A stretch of DNA of 64,000 bases, from the NCBI RefSeq assembly GCF_000737515.1, contig NZ_CP006587.1, positions 1,491,001-1,555,000 of the forward strand, in the 5' to 3' direction. The position numbers were made by a program, and so were the translations under genes. The notes under the pieces were generated by a model that saw only the letters and a program-made list of their open reading frames with translations, searched no databases and was not told the origin of the DNA. Positions within the stretch are counted from its first letter, which is position 1; each line of letters opens with the position of its first letter. The DNA comes from Hymenobacter sp. APR13. GTDB taxonomy: Bacteria > Bacteroidota > Bacteroidia > Cytophagales > Hymenobacteraceae. Positions 8,345-16,189 of the stretch are shown here, piece after piece.

Positions 8345-11300
8345 ATGCCCGACGATTACGCTCCCGATTTACCTGCCTTCCTGCCCGTCTTCAACCTGCT
8401 GCCCGATCCGTATCTGCTGCTTTCGCCCGAACTGGTGATTGAGGCCGTAAATGAAGCGTACCTGCTGGCGACCCTGTCCCGGCGCGAAGACTTGTTAGGT
8501 CGATTGCTGTTCGACGTATTTCCGGACAACCCGGCAGCACCTCAAACCCACGCCGCCGCCAACCTGCGCGCCTCTCTCAACCAGGTACTGGCAACGCGGC
8601 AGCCACACACCATACCGCGCCAGCGCTACGATGTGCCGGAGCCCGGCCAGCCCGGCCGCTTTGTGGGGCGCTACTGGCTGACACGCAACGTGCCGGTACT
8701 GGACGCCGGGGGGCAGGTACGCCACATTATCCATGGTGTGCTCGACGAAACGGAGCAGGTGCGCACCGAAGAAACCCTGCAGGTCAGCCATACCCGGGAG
8801 CAACTGGTGCACGACGCCGTTGCGCTGCAGCGCCAGCAGTTGTACGACACGTTTCAGGAAGCTCCGGCCATGATCTGCGTGTTCGACGGGCCCCGGCATG
8901 TCTTCCAGTTCGTGAACCCACCTTATCAGGCCCTGGTGGGCAACCGGCAGCTGGTGGGCCGGCCCATTGCCGAGGCCATGCCCGAGCTGGCCGGCCAACC
9001 CATTTTTGATCTGCTCGACGGAGTGTACCGCACCGGCGAAACCTTCCGGGCCTCTGAAATGCTGGTGCAGCTCGACCACAGCGGCACCCGGCCACGGGAC
9101 CTGGAAAAACGGTACTACAATTTCATCTATAAGGCCCGCCGCACGGTGGCAGGCGACATAAACGGTATTTTCGTCTTTGCCTACGAGGTAACGGCGCAGG
9201 TGATGGCCCGCCAACAGGTGCAGGCCCTGAACGAGGAGCTGGCGGCCATCAACGAAGAGCTACGCGCCAGCAACGAAGAGTTTTTGCACGCCAACACAGA
9301 GCTGTCGAAAACGCAGCTGCAGCTGCAGCTGCTAAACCAGCAGCTGGAAACCCGGGTGACGGAACGCACCCACGATATGCAGCAGGCCCTGCACGAAGCG
9401 GAGCAGCAACGGGAACTATTGCGCCGGCAGCAAGCCATGCTCCAGCAGATTCTGGAGCAGGTGCCGGCCGCCGTAGCCACGCTCGGTGGCCCGGAACACC
9501 GGTATGTTTTTTTCAATGAGCAATACCAGCGCCTGGCAACCGGCCGCGCGCGCCGCGGCCAGGCTGTTGCCGAGTCTTTGCCCGAAGTAGCCGAACAGGG
9601 CTTCACCACCCTGCTCGACGGCGTATTTACTACCGGCGAGGCGTTTATCGGTACTGAAGTGCCGCTGCTCCTGCAAGATTCCACCACCGGCTTTTCCGAG
9701 CAACGGTACGTGGATTTTAGCTACCAGCCGCTGGTTGACGAGAGTACGCAGACGCAGGGTATTCTGGCCTTCATCATCGACGTAACCGACAAGGTGGTGG
9801 CGCATCAGCAGGTGACCACCATGCAGGCTGAACTGCTGGCTGCCGCGCAACGGCGGCTGCTGGAGCGCGAAAACCTGTACCAGGTATTTGAGCAGACGCC
9901 GGCGGCCGTGCTGCTGCTGCGCGAGCCCAGCCACATCATCGAGTACTTCAACCCGGCGTATGGCCGCCTGTTTCCGGGGCGCCAGCTTCGTGGCCTCACC
10001 ATTGCTGAGGCCCAGCCGGAAGCCGTTGAACAGGGATTTGTGGCGCTGCTCGATCAGGTCTTTCAAACCGGCAAAACGTACGTCGGCAACGAGTTGCCCC
10101 TCACCGTGGTGCAGCCGGACGGGCAGTTATCGGCTCCCCGGTATTTCAACTTCACCTACCAGGCCTACCGGGAACAGGGGCAGGTGGCCGGCGTATCGGT
10201 GTTTGCGTTTGACGCCACCGAGCAGGTGCTGGCCCGCCAGCAGCGCGAAGCCCAGCAGGCCGAGCTACAGCGGATCTTCGAGCAGGCGCCGGTGGCCATT
10301 GCCATCATGCGCGGCCCACGTTTGGTGCTAGAGCTGGCCAACCAGGAAATGACCCGGCTGTGGGGCCGGACGCTGCCGCAGGTGCTGGGCCGGCCTTACT
10401 TCGAAGCGCTGCCCGACACGGCCGGCCAGGGCCTGGAGCAGGTGCTGGCCGATGTGGTGGCCAACGGCACGGCCCACTCCATCACGGATATGCCGGTGAC
10501 ACTGGCACGCGCCCATACCGGCCAGCCAACCCTCGGGTATTTCAACTTCGTCTTCCAGCCGCTGTATGATGGCGACAATCGCCCCACAGGGCTGATTGCG
10601 CTAGGCAACGAGGTAACGGCGCAGGTGTTGGCGCGGCAGGCCTCCGAAATGTCGGCCCAACAGCTCAAGCAGCTGACCGAAGCCCTGCAAGCCACCAACG
10701 ACCAGCTCACCCGCACCAACACCGACCTCGACACCTTTGTATACACGGCGTCGCACGACCTGAAAGCTCCCATTGCCAATATCGAGGGGCTGCTGCTGGC
10801 CCTGCGCGAACAGCTACCCGCCGAAGCGCTGGCCGCCGCCCAGGTTACGCAGCTACTGGCCCTGATGCAGGACTCGGTAGCGCGCTTCCAGCAAACCCTG
10901 GGCTACCTCTCCGACGTGGCCATGCTGCAATTGGCCCAGACTGAGCCTACCGAGCCCCTGGACCTGGCCGCCCACATTGAAGCTGTACGCCTCGACCTGG
11001 TTCCGGTGCTGCTGGCCTCGGGCGGGCAGCTTCTGATGCAGGTAGCCGAATGCCCCACGGTGTATTTTTCGCCTAAAAACCTGCGCAGCATCCTCTACAA
11101 TCTGCTTAGCAACGGCCTTAAGTATGCCCACCCCGACCGTCCACCGGTGGTGCAGGTGCGCAGCAGCTGTTTGCCCGGCTTTGCGCTGCTAGAAGTGCAG
11201 GACAACGGGCTGGGGCTAACGCAGGAGCAACAGAGCAAGCTGTTTGTGATGTTTCAGCGCCTGCATACGCACGTAGAAGGCTCGGGCGTGGGGCTGTATA

Positions 11301-11404
11301 TGGTGAAGCGCATCGTGGAAAACGCCGGGGGCAGCATCGGGGTACAGAGCCAGCCCGGCGTAGGTACTCGGTTCACGATTACGCTACCCAGACCCGCCCA
11401 CTGA
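8345..11404 (+). CDS. Sensor histidine kinase with five PAS domains
   Basis: The protein has 1019 residues when started at the ATG at 8345; the reading frame is open further upstream but would overlap arsO. There is no signal peptide or clear membrane helix, so it is probably cytoplasmic. Five PAS domains are visible at about 13-138, 165-295, 373-490, 506-625 and 640-765. Domains 2-5 share blocks such as EAPAMICVFDG or QAPVAIAIMRG, ADxxPE-like text and YFNF. A long coiled coil (about 290-375) splits the array. The kinase core has SHDLKAP near residue 801, an N-box NLLSNGLKYAHP near 918, DNGLGL and GSGVGLYMVKRIV. There is no receiver domain and no adjacent regulator gene, so its partner is unknown. 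Confidence 0.92.
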   Translation: MPDDYAPDLPAFLPVFNLLPDPYLLLSPELVIEAVNEAYLLATLSRREDLLGRLLFDVFPDNPAAPQTHAAANLRASLNQVLATRQPHTIPRQRYDVPEPGQPGRFVGRYWLTRNVPVLDAGGQVRHIIHGVLDETEQVRTEETLQVSHTREQLVHDAVALQRQQLYDTFQEAPAMICVFDGPRHVFQFVNPPYQALVGNRQLVGRPIAEAMPELAGQPIFDLLDGVYRTGETFRASEMLVQLDHSGTRPRDLEKRYYNFIYKARRTVAGDINGIFVFAYEVTAQVMARQQVQALNEELAAINEELRASNEEFLHANTELSKTQLQLQLLNQQLETRVTERTHDMQQALHEAEQQRELLRRQQAMLQQILEQVPAAVATLGGPEHRYVFFNEQYQRLATGRARRGQAVAESLPEVAEQGFTTLLDGVFTTGEAFIGTEVPLLLQDSTTGFSEQRYVDFSYQPLVDESTQTQGILAFIIDVTDKVVAHQQVTTMQAELLAAAQRRLLERENLYQVFEQTPAAVLLLREPSHIIEYFNPAYGRLFPGRQLRGLTIAEAQPEAVEQGFVALLDQVFQTGKTYVGNELPLTVVQPDGQLSAPRYFNFTYQAYREQGQVAGVSVFAFDATEQVLARQQREAQQAELQRIFEQAPVAIAIMRGPRLVLELANQEMTRLWGRTLPQVLGRPYFEALPDTAGQGLEQVLADVVANGTAHSITDMPVTLARAHTGQPTLGYFNFVFQPLYDGDNRPTGLIALGNEVTAQVLARQASEMSAQQLKQLTEALQATNDQLTRTNTDLDTFVYTASHDLKAPIANIEGLLLALREQLPAEALAAAQVTQLLALMQDSVARFQQTLGYLSDVAMLQLAQTEPTEPLDLAAHIEAVRLDLVPVLLASGGQLLMQVAECPTVYFSPKNLRSILYNLLSNGLKYAHPDRPPVVQVRSSCLPGFALLEVQDNGLGLTQEQQSKLFVMFQRLHTHVEGSGVGLYMVKRIVENAGGSIGVQSQPGVGTRFTITLPRPAH

Positions 11405-11456
11405 ACACCCGGCAAAGTCTGTCGTGAATAGAGGATTCACCCTACCACGAGAGCAA

Positions 11457-11491
11457 AAAAGCGCCATCTGCTTAGGGCAGATGACGCTTTT
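11457..11491. terminator. Bidirectional hairpin terminator
   Basis: The stem AAAAGCGCCATCTGC pairs with GCAGATGACGCTTTT with one mismatch and a five-base loop. It has A-runs on one side and T-runs on the other. It lies between the convergent kinase gene (+) and the small Ala/Ser-rich gene (-), so it can stop both. Confidence 0.85.
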
Positions 11492-11550
11492 CCACTTAGC
11501 AGCCGTCTTATCGGCACCGGACTGAACCTGTGCGAATCAGCTATTTAGAA

Positions 11551-12120
11551 CTAGAATCGGTCGTTGTCGAAGTCAGTGTCGCGCTCCGAAGTAGTGCTGC
11601 CGCGATATACTGACTCGCTGCTGGGCTTCCACTTCGATTCGGCTTTGGGCGTGTAGCGGGTACCCGCTACCGACGACGAGTTGCTGCTCTTGCTGCGCAA
11701 TGCCAGCCAGCTCAGGCCGCTTACCAGCAGAGCACCGCCAACCACTTTCTGGGTAGGCGTCAGCGAATTCACCTGATCCAGTGCCTTGCTGCCAAGGTCC
11801 TTGAGCGACTTGGGCAGCTCGTTGATGCTTTTCGACCATTGCTCCTGATCAAGCCAGGACTTACGACCGGCGTTTTTGTCGGCTCCGGCAATTACGCGGC
11901 TGATACCTTCGGAACGGCTGTCGGTGCTAGTCGAGGGGGTAGAAGCGGCTGCAGGGGCAGTAGTAGCCGATGCGGGCTGGCTGCTGCGCGCCGTATCTGG
12001 CGTGGCAGGGCTGGCCGAAGTGGATGCAGCCGAAGGAGTGGCCGAAGTTGAAGCAGGTTTATTGGCGGCGTTGGCGGCAGAGTTCTGGCCGGCATTCGGC
12101 TGGTTTTGCTTGTTATCCAT
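11551..12120 (-). CDS. Ala/Ser/Thr-rich small membrane-anchored hypothetical protein
   Basis: I do not recognise a family for this 189-residue protein. Residues 1-75 are a low-complexity Ala/Ser/Thr/Pro/Asn stretch without a signal peptide. Residues about 85-115 form a more regular amphipathic segment (SWLDQEQWSKSINELPKSLKDLG). A single hydrophobic segment VVGGALLVSGLSWLAL sits near 127-142. The tail is Ser/Lys-rich and ends in Asp-rich DTDFDNDRF. The layout resembles small stress-associated membrane proteins, but no function can be assigned. It is monocistronic and converges on the kinase gene across the terminator at 11457. Confidence 0.75.
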   Translation of the reverse strand: MDNKQNQPNAGQNSAANAANKPASTSATPSAASTSASPATPDTARSSQPASATTAPAAASTPSTSTDSRSEGISRVIAGADKNAGRKSWLDQEQWSKSINELPKSLKDLGSKALDQVNSLTPTQKVVGGALLVSGLSWLALRSKSSNSSSVAGTRYTPKAESKWKPSSESVYRGSTTSERDTDFDNDRF

Positions 12121-12416
12121 GATAGTAGAAGGTTAGAAAGTAAATGTCTGAGTGAAGCCTGCCGGTTGGCAGCTCCTGGGTTGTATTCGAAAAAACCGGA
12201 CGCCGGGTTGCCGATTTTATTGATCGGGTCAAGTTCATCGCCGCCATAATCCCTGTTTGCAGAGGCCCTTACGCCTCCACGGCTGCACGCCTATGCCAAT
12301 GGCCGCAGCGGGCGGCGAGGACGTTTGAGGCGGCCCGGTAAACTTCTGAGCCGACTGGCCGTTTTTGCGGGAGCAGCCGGCTACCGGCAGTGGTTTTTCT
12401 TCTTTCAGACTCTCGT
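12121..12416. other. Divergent intergenic region
   Basis: About 300 bases separate the divergent Ala/Ser-rich gene (-) and SDR gene (+). The half nearest the minus gene is AT-richer and probably carries its promoter. I see no hairpin, repeat or RNA gene. Confidence 0.5.
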
Positions 12417-13151
12417 ATGGAGCAGCGGTTCAAGAATAAAGTGTGCTTCGTGACGGGCGCAACGTCAGGCATAGGGCAGGCAGTAGCACTACAGATGGGC
12501 CGCGAGGGAGGCCGGGTGGCCGTGCTGGGCCGCGACGCCCAGGACGGTCGTGCCATAGTGCGCGAAATAAAAGAGGCAGGCGGCGAAGCCATTTTCATTC
12601 GCACCGACGTAGGCCGCGACGCCCAGTTGGTGGCCGCCGTGGATAAAACGCTGGCCGCCTGGGGCAAGATTGATGTGCTGGTCAGCAACGCGGCCATGAT
12701 GACGTTTGAGCCTATTCTCAAGCTCGACCCCAAAGACTGGGACACGCTCATGCACGTAAACCTGCGCAGCTTGTTCCGGCTCACGCAGCTGTGTTTGCCC
12801 CACATGAAGCACGGCAGCATTGTGGCCGTCAGCTCGGTGCATGCCCACCAGACCACGCCTCATGTGGTACCCTATGCTGCCAGCAAAGGCGCTATGGAAG
12901 CCTTCGTGCGCGGCCTCAGCCAGGAAATTCCCCACACCCACGCCCGCATTAATGCCGTGGCGCCCGGCGCCGTTGACACGCCCATGCTGTGGAGCAACCC
13001 CAATGTGAAAAGCGGCAAAGAAAAGATTACCGGCCAAGTGGGCACGCCCGCTGAGCTGGCCGCGGCCATCTGCTTTCTGGCCTCCGCCGAAGCCAGCTTC
13101 ATCAACGGCACCACCCTGATAGCCGACGGCGGCCGCCTGGCCGCGCTGTAA
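12417..13151 (+). CDS. Short-chain dehydrogenase/reductase (SDR)
   Basis: This 244-residue NAD(P)-dependent oxidoreductase of the classical SDR fold has the cofactor loop TGATSGIG near residue 13, NAA (SNAAMM) near residue 87, catalytic Ser in VSSVHA near 137, and the YAASKGAME block with catalytic Tyr and Lys near 151-155. The C-terminal block FLASAEASFINGTTLIADGG is the usual SDR end. I used the ATG at 12417; an in-frame start at 12390 would add nine residues. The substrate is unknown and the gene stands alone. Confidence 0.92.
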   Translation: MEQRFKNKVCFVTGATSGIGQAVALQMGREGGRVAVLGRDAQDGRAIVREIKEAGGEAIFIRTDVGRDAQLVAAVDKTLAAWGKIDVLVSNAAMMTFEPILKLDPKDWDTLMHVNLRSLFRLTQLCLPHMKHGSIVAVSSVHAHQTTPHVVPYAASKGAMEAFVRGLSQEIPHTHARINAVAPGAVDTPMLWSNPNVKSGKEKITGQVGTPAELAAAICFLASAEASFINGTTLIADGGRLAAL

Positions 13152-13202
13152 GTATCATTATTATAATTAGGTAACCTAGGCTGCGGATATGGCACCATCT
13201 TT

Positions 13203-13326
13203 AGTTCCCCTCCTTGGAAAGGAGGGGTTAGGGTGTTGATGCTCGTTAGACGGTTTTAGAACTAGCTCTAACCATTGTTCTGACGGTATCAACCACCCTA
13301 ACCCCTCCTTTCCAAGGAGGGGAACT
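13203..13326. repeat. Long palindromic intergenic repeat (AGTTCCCCTCC type)
   Basis: The arms at 13203-13240 and 13288-13326 are inverse complements over 38-39 bases except for one extra base. Each arm is itself partly self-complementary (CCCCTCCTTGGAAAGGAGGGG). The 47-base centre has no gene. The structure fits a miniature palindromic mobile element or REP-like unit downstream of the SDR gene. Confidence 0.88.
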
Positions 13327-13424
13327 AGCCTTTTAGCTCTAGCTCTTCTTGTTCTCCGCAGCTTGTGGCAAGTATGCCTGTGGCTCCGGGCATCGGGCTA
13401 CTCACCAGGCAGCAGGGTTTAAGA

Positions 13425-13470
13425 CACAACCGCCCGGCTTCTCTCCAATGAGAGGGGCCGGGCGGTTGTG
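13425..13470. terminator. Hairpin between convergent genes
   Basis: The perfect 14-base stem CACAACCGCCCGGC pairs with its complement at 13457-13470, with a further CTCTC/GAGAG pairing inside the loop. It lies between the SDR gene (+) and the HExxH gene (-). It has no strong T-run, so termination may be weak or bidirectional. Confidence 0.65.
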
Positions 13471-13509
13471 CGTAGCAGCAGCACCTTGCTTACGCAGCTA
13501 CTCCGTTGC

Positions 13510-13872
13510 TCAGCTACTCTTTGGGCCCTGGTGCATGGTAGCCGGATCGGGAAGCGGCTGGCCGCGGGCGTACAGAGCCGCGTTGCGGCGGCCAGCCTCC
13601 CGGGCCTGGGCCTCAAATGGAATGTTGTAGTAGCCGTGCCGCGCCCAGCCCAGCAGGTAGCGCCACAGAAACCCCAGCCGGCCATACTGCTCAAACTGCC
13701 GGATGTGCTCCATTTCGTGGGCCACCCAGTAGGGGTCGTTGAGAAACTCTTCTTTGGTAGCGCCGCTCAGGTGTATCTGCCGGCCCAGCACCATGGCCAC
13801 GCTGCGCGTCCCGAGCTTCAGGCGGGCCAGGCGGGCCAGGGGCGAATTCTCGATGATGCGGGGTGTTGCCAT
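13510..13872 (-). CDS. Small HExxH-motif protein (DUF4157-like)
   Basis: This gene encodes about 120 residues from the ATG at 13872; the frame is open further upstream to 14241, but that segment is AT-rich and poor in coding character. The core VAHEMEHIRQFEQYG carries the HExxH zinc-protease motif, and the segment before it (GRQIHLSG...) matches small DUF4157-like proteins. No signal peptide is present. A conserved-looking tail NIPFEAQAREA may supply a third metal ligand (Glu). Function is unknown; peptidase activity is only suggested by the motif. Confidence 0.75.
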   Translation of the reverse strand: MATPRIIENSPLARLARLKLGTRSVAMVLGRQIHLSGATKEEFLNDPYWVAHEMEHIRQFEQYGRLGFLWRYLLGWARHGYYNIPFEAQAREAGRRNAALYARGQPLPDPATMHQGPKSS

Positions 13873-14175
13873 GGGATGAAAAACCGGGCGCGTTATACGC
13901 TGTGGATCAGAGGCAAGGTTGCAATGCCCATCAAAATAATTCAAATAAAAAATATAACTCCCAAAAGAATATTTACCTTTCCCCCGGCGCAAGCTAAGCA
14001 GTTTCCAAACTTTAGCCTTAGCTTTAACCATCAGGGGAAAATAGAATCCATCTATTTCTTCGGTTTCAAACGGTTTTTTCGACCTCTTTTTCATCCCGCT
14101 TCTATCGACGAAAGAAGTACTTCCTGGTTTCTCCGGCCCTAGCCGAAAACCACTTTTGCCACCCCACGACGGACA
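13873..14175. other. AT-rich divergent promoter region
   Basis: About 300 bases separate the divergent HExxH gene and NlpC gene. The region is markedly AT-richer than its surroundings, with runs such as AAATAAAAAATATAAC, and carries TACCTTTC at 13974-13981, close to the Bacteroidota TAnnTTTG element. No stable hairpin or RNA gene is evident. Confidence 0.45.
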
Positions 14176-14775
14176 ATGAAGAACCCACTCCTGTATTGCC
14201 TCGCCGCGGCCTCCATGGCCCTGTCTTTCTTCTTCGAACAAACGCCTACTGCTCCCACCGCTTCCGCTCCTGTTGCCGCCGAAGCGTCTTTATTCTCTGG
14301 TTTCTCCCTCGACGAGGAAGAGAAGCCCGCCGCTGCCGCCAGCGACTCGGCCGCTTACGAGTACTACGGGCAGGCCCTGGGCCTGCGCCTCGCCCGCACC
14401 GAAAACACCACCCTGCTGCGCACCGTCCTCGACTGGATCGGCACGCCCTACCGCTACGGCGCCGACTCCAAAAAGGGCACTGACTGCTCCGGCTTTGTAA
14501 CCCGCGTTTTCAAGGAAGTGTACGGCATCACGCTGCAGCGCAGCTCCCGCTCCATGTTCAGCAGCGTGAAGCACGTAGCCAAAACCGAAATGGAAACCGG
14601 TGACCTGGTATTCTTCCGTCGCGGCCCGGGCCAGCCCATCTACCACGTGGGCATCTACCTGAAGGATGGCAAATTCGCCCACTCGGCCTGCAACGGCGGC
14701 GTGATGGTCAGCTCCCTCAACCAGGCCTACTACAGCCGCAATTTCTACGCGGCCGGCCGGGTTGCCACCAACTAG
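14176..14775 (+). CDS. NlpC/P60 (C40) cell-wall peptidase
   Basis: This 199-residue exported cysteine peptidase probably cleaves peptide stems of peptidoglycan. The N terminus is a signal peptide (hydrophobic about 5-18), followed by a Pro/Ala-rich linker to about 60. The catalytic domain begins at about 75: YRYGADSKKGTDCSGFV holds the nucleophile Cys, IYHVGIYL the catalytic His, and FAHSA the third polar residue. All three are intact. The domain is of minimal length, with no SH3 or LysM module. A terminator follows directly, so it is monocistronic. Confidence 0.92.
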   Translation: MKNPLLYCLAAASMALSFFFEQTPTAPTASAPVAAEASLFSGFSLDEEEKPAAAASDSAAYEYYGQALGLRLARTENTTLLRTVLDWIGTPYRYGADSKKGTDCSGFVTRVFKEVYGITLQRSSRSMFSSVKHVAKTEMETGDLVFFRRGPGQPIYHVGIYLKDGKFAHSACNGGVMVSSLNQAYYSRNFYAAGRVATN

Positions 14776-14797
14776 ACTGCCTCCCAATGCATCAGAC

Positions 14798-14833
14798 AAC
14801 GCCCGGCTCCTGACAGAGCCGGGCGTTTTTTCT
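14798..14833 (+). terminator. Rho-independent terminator of the NlpC/P60 gene
   Basis: The perfect stem AACGCCCGGCTC / GAGCCGGGCGTT with a six-base loop is followed by a T-run. It begins 22 bases after the stop codon. Confidence 0.92.
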
Positions 14834-14954
14834 GGGGGCTTGCGACGCCGGAAAACCATTTTGCGCTGAAACAGTATAGGCAGGCAGTGGCCAGACTGTG
14901 CCGAGGCCAGCTACCATCTACCCAGCCCTTTCTACTTCTCACTCTTCCCTCCTG

Positions 14955-15611
14955 ATGGATAACTCCACTCCCAAAGGCGAGCATATTGCCTCCTCCGCCC
15001 TATTCAAGAAGTTTCTTGGCAAGGCCGAAGAATATATCAAGAAGCCAACCCGCGTTAAGCAACTGCTGAACGACGCGTACACCAAGGCCAGCGAGAAAAA
15101 CGACCTTGGTACCATTGCTCACGAAGCCTGGGAAACGCTCCAGACTTTGCTGCGCCTGATTCGCGCTTCCATCTCGGGTGAGTACACGGGGCTGCCTACC
15201 AGCACCGTAGTAGCGGCCGTAGCTGTTACCATTTACTTCCTGAGCCCCATCGACCTGATTCCGGACTTTATCCCGGTACTGGGCCTGCTCGACGACGTAG
15301 CGCTGGTAGCTTGGTTCAGCACGACCATCAAAGAAGAAATGGACCGGTTTGCCGAGTGGGAGAAAACCCGCCCGATGGTGGTGGAAGAATCACGGCCGTT
15401 TGAGGACAAAGCATCGGCTGGCGCCCCCAAAACTGCCCCGGTGGAAGCCCCGGCCCTACAGCCCATCAAGCCCAATACCGACAGCAGCCCAGCAACGGCC
15501 AGCATTGCCCACTCCGACGTAGCGGCCAACACTACTGACAGCAGCCGTGAGCCCACCACATCGGCCGATGCCCGGCCAGCCGGTGGCGACGCCGGCGGCA
15601 ACGTCCGCTAG
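14955..15611 (+). CDS. DUF1232 (YkvA-family) membrane protein
   Basis: This 218-residue protein starts at the ATG at 14955; an upstream in-frame start would add 19 unlikely residues. The DUF1232 core is at about 82-125: a hydrophobic helix VVAAVAVTIYFLSP followed by the signature IDLIPDFIPVLGLLDDVALV. The N-terminal 80 residues are charged and helical. The last 80 residues are a low-complexity Ala/Pro/Thr/Ser tail. YkvA-like proteins are small membrane proteins of unknown function. The bidirectional terminator at 15634 closes the gene. Confidence 0.88.
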   Translation: MDNSTPKGEHIASSALFKKFLGKAEEYIKKPTRVKQLLNDAYTKASEKNDLGTIAHEAWETLQTLLRLIRASISGEYTGLPTSTVVAAVAVTIYFLSPIDLIPDFIPVLGLLDDVALVAWFSTTIKEEMDRFAEWEKTRPMVVEESRPFEDKASAGAPKTAPVEAPALQPIKPNTDSSPATASIAHSDVAANTTDSSREPTTSADARPAGGDAGGNVR

Positions 15612-15633
15612 ATAAGCTCTGCCCCAAAAACAC

Positions 15634-15669
15634 AAAAAAGCCCTGCATCAATTGATGCAGGGCTTTTTT
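15634..15669. terminator. Perfect palindromic bidirectional terminator
   Basis: A perfect 36-base palindrome with AAAAAAG on one flank and CTTTTTT on the other. It lies between the convergent DUF1232 gene (+) and acyl-carrier-like gene (-). Confidence 0.93.
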
Positions 15670-15737
15670 GTGGCCATTCAGCCGCAGCCAAACTTGTGGT
15701 ATAATGGTCCTTTATCGCGCAACCTGGTGAGGTGAAG

Positions 15738-15998
15738 CTATGCGGCTTTGGCGTGAGAAGCCACGTAGCTCACAAAGTCGCCGACGGTGGCCAGGGGCAC
15801 TTCGTCGGGAATGGTGATCTGGAAGTTGCGCTCCAGCTCCAGAATGATGTCGACAACATCGACGGTATCGAAGCCCAGCTCGCGGCTGAGGTTGCTACCG
15901 ATACGCAGGCGCCGGGCCTTGATGGCCTTACGCTTGCTGATGATGCGCAGCACCTGCTGCTGAATGGACTTGGCGGCGGAGGTCGTTGAGGTGATCAT
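15738..15998 (-). CDS. Acyl-carrier-protein-like protein with Thr in place of the carrier Ser
   Basis: This 86-residue acidic helical protein starts at the ATG at 15998; a longer open frame to 16109 has a poor N terminus. The second helix LGFDTVDVVDIILELERNFQITIPDEV aligns with the ACP block (G-x-DSLDxVELxxxxE). Thr45 replaces the serine that normally carries 4'-phosphopantetheine. The rest of the fold is kept, including the downstream EVPLATVGDFVSYV helix. It may be a non-canonical carrier or a structural ACP paralogue. It is not beside fab genes, so it is unlikely to be the housekeeping AcpP. Confidence 0.82.
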   Translation of the reverse strand: MITSTTSAAKSIQQQVLRIISKRKAIKARRLRIGSNLSRELGFDTVDVVDIILELERNFQITIPDEVPLATVGDFVSYVASHAKAA

Positions 15999-16189
15999 AG
16001 GAACGACGGAAACGTAGGGTACTGAAAAAAATTGCGGCAGCTTGGCCAGCCAACTCCTGCGGGCGCCCGTGCGGGCGGAGGAGCCTGCAGCACCGGTGAA
16101 TGGTTGCACCGGGCCGGCAAAAAATTTGGCAAACGAAAAAACAATGGCCGAACCACCGCGCTTCGGCGGCCCGGCTATTGCGCGGCCGC

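Noticed and set aside
13873..14241. N-terminal extension of the HExxH protein
   Set aside because: The extension lies in an AT-rich promoter-like region and overlaps the divergent NlpC gene; its residues do not look like a folded domain.
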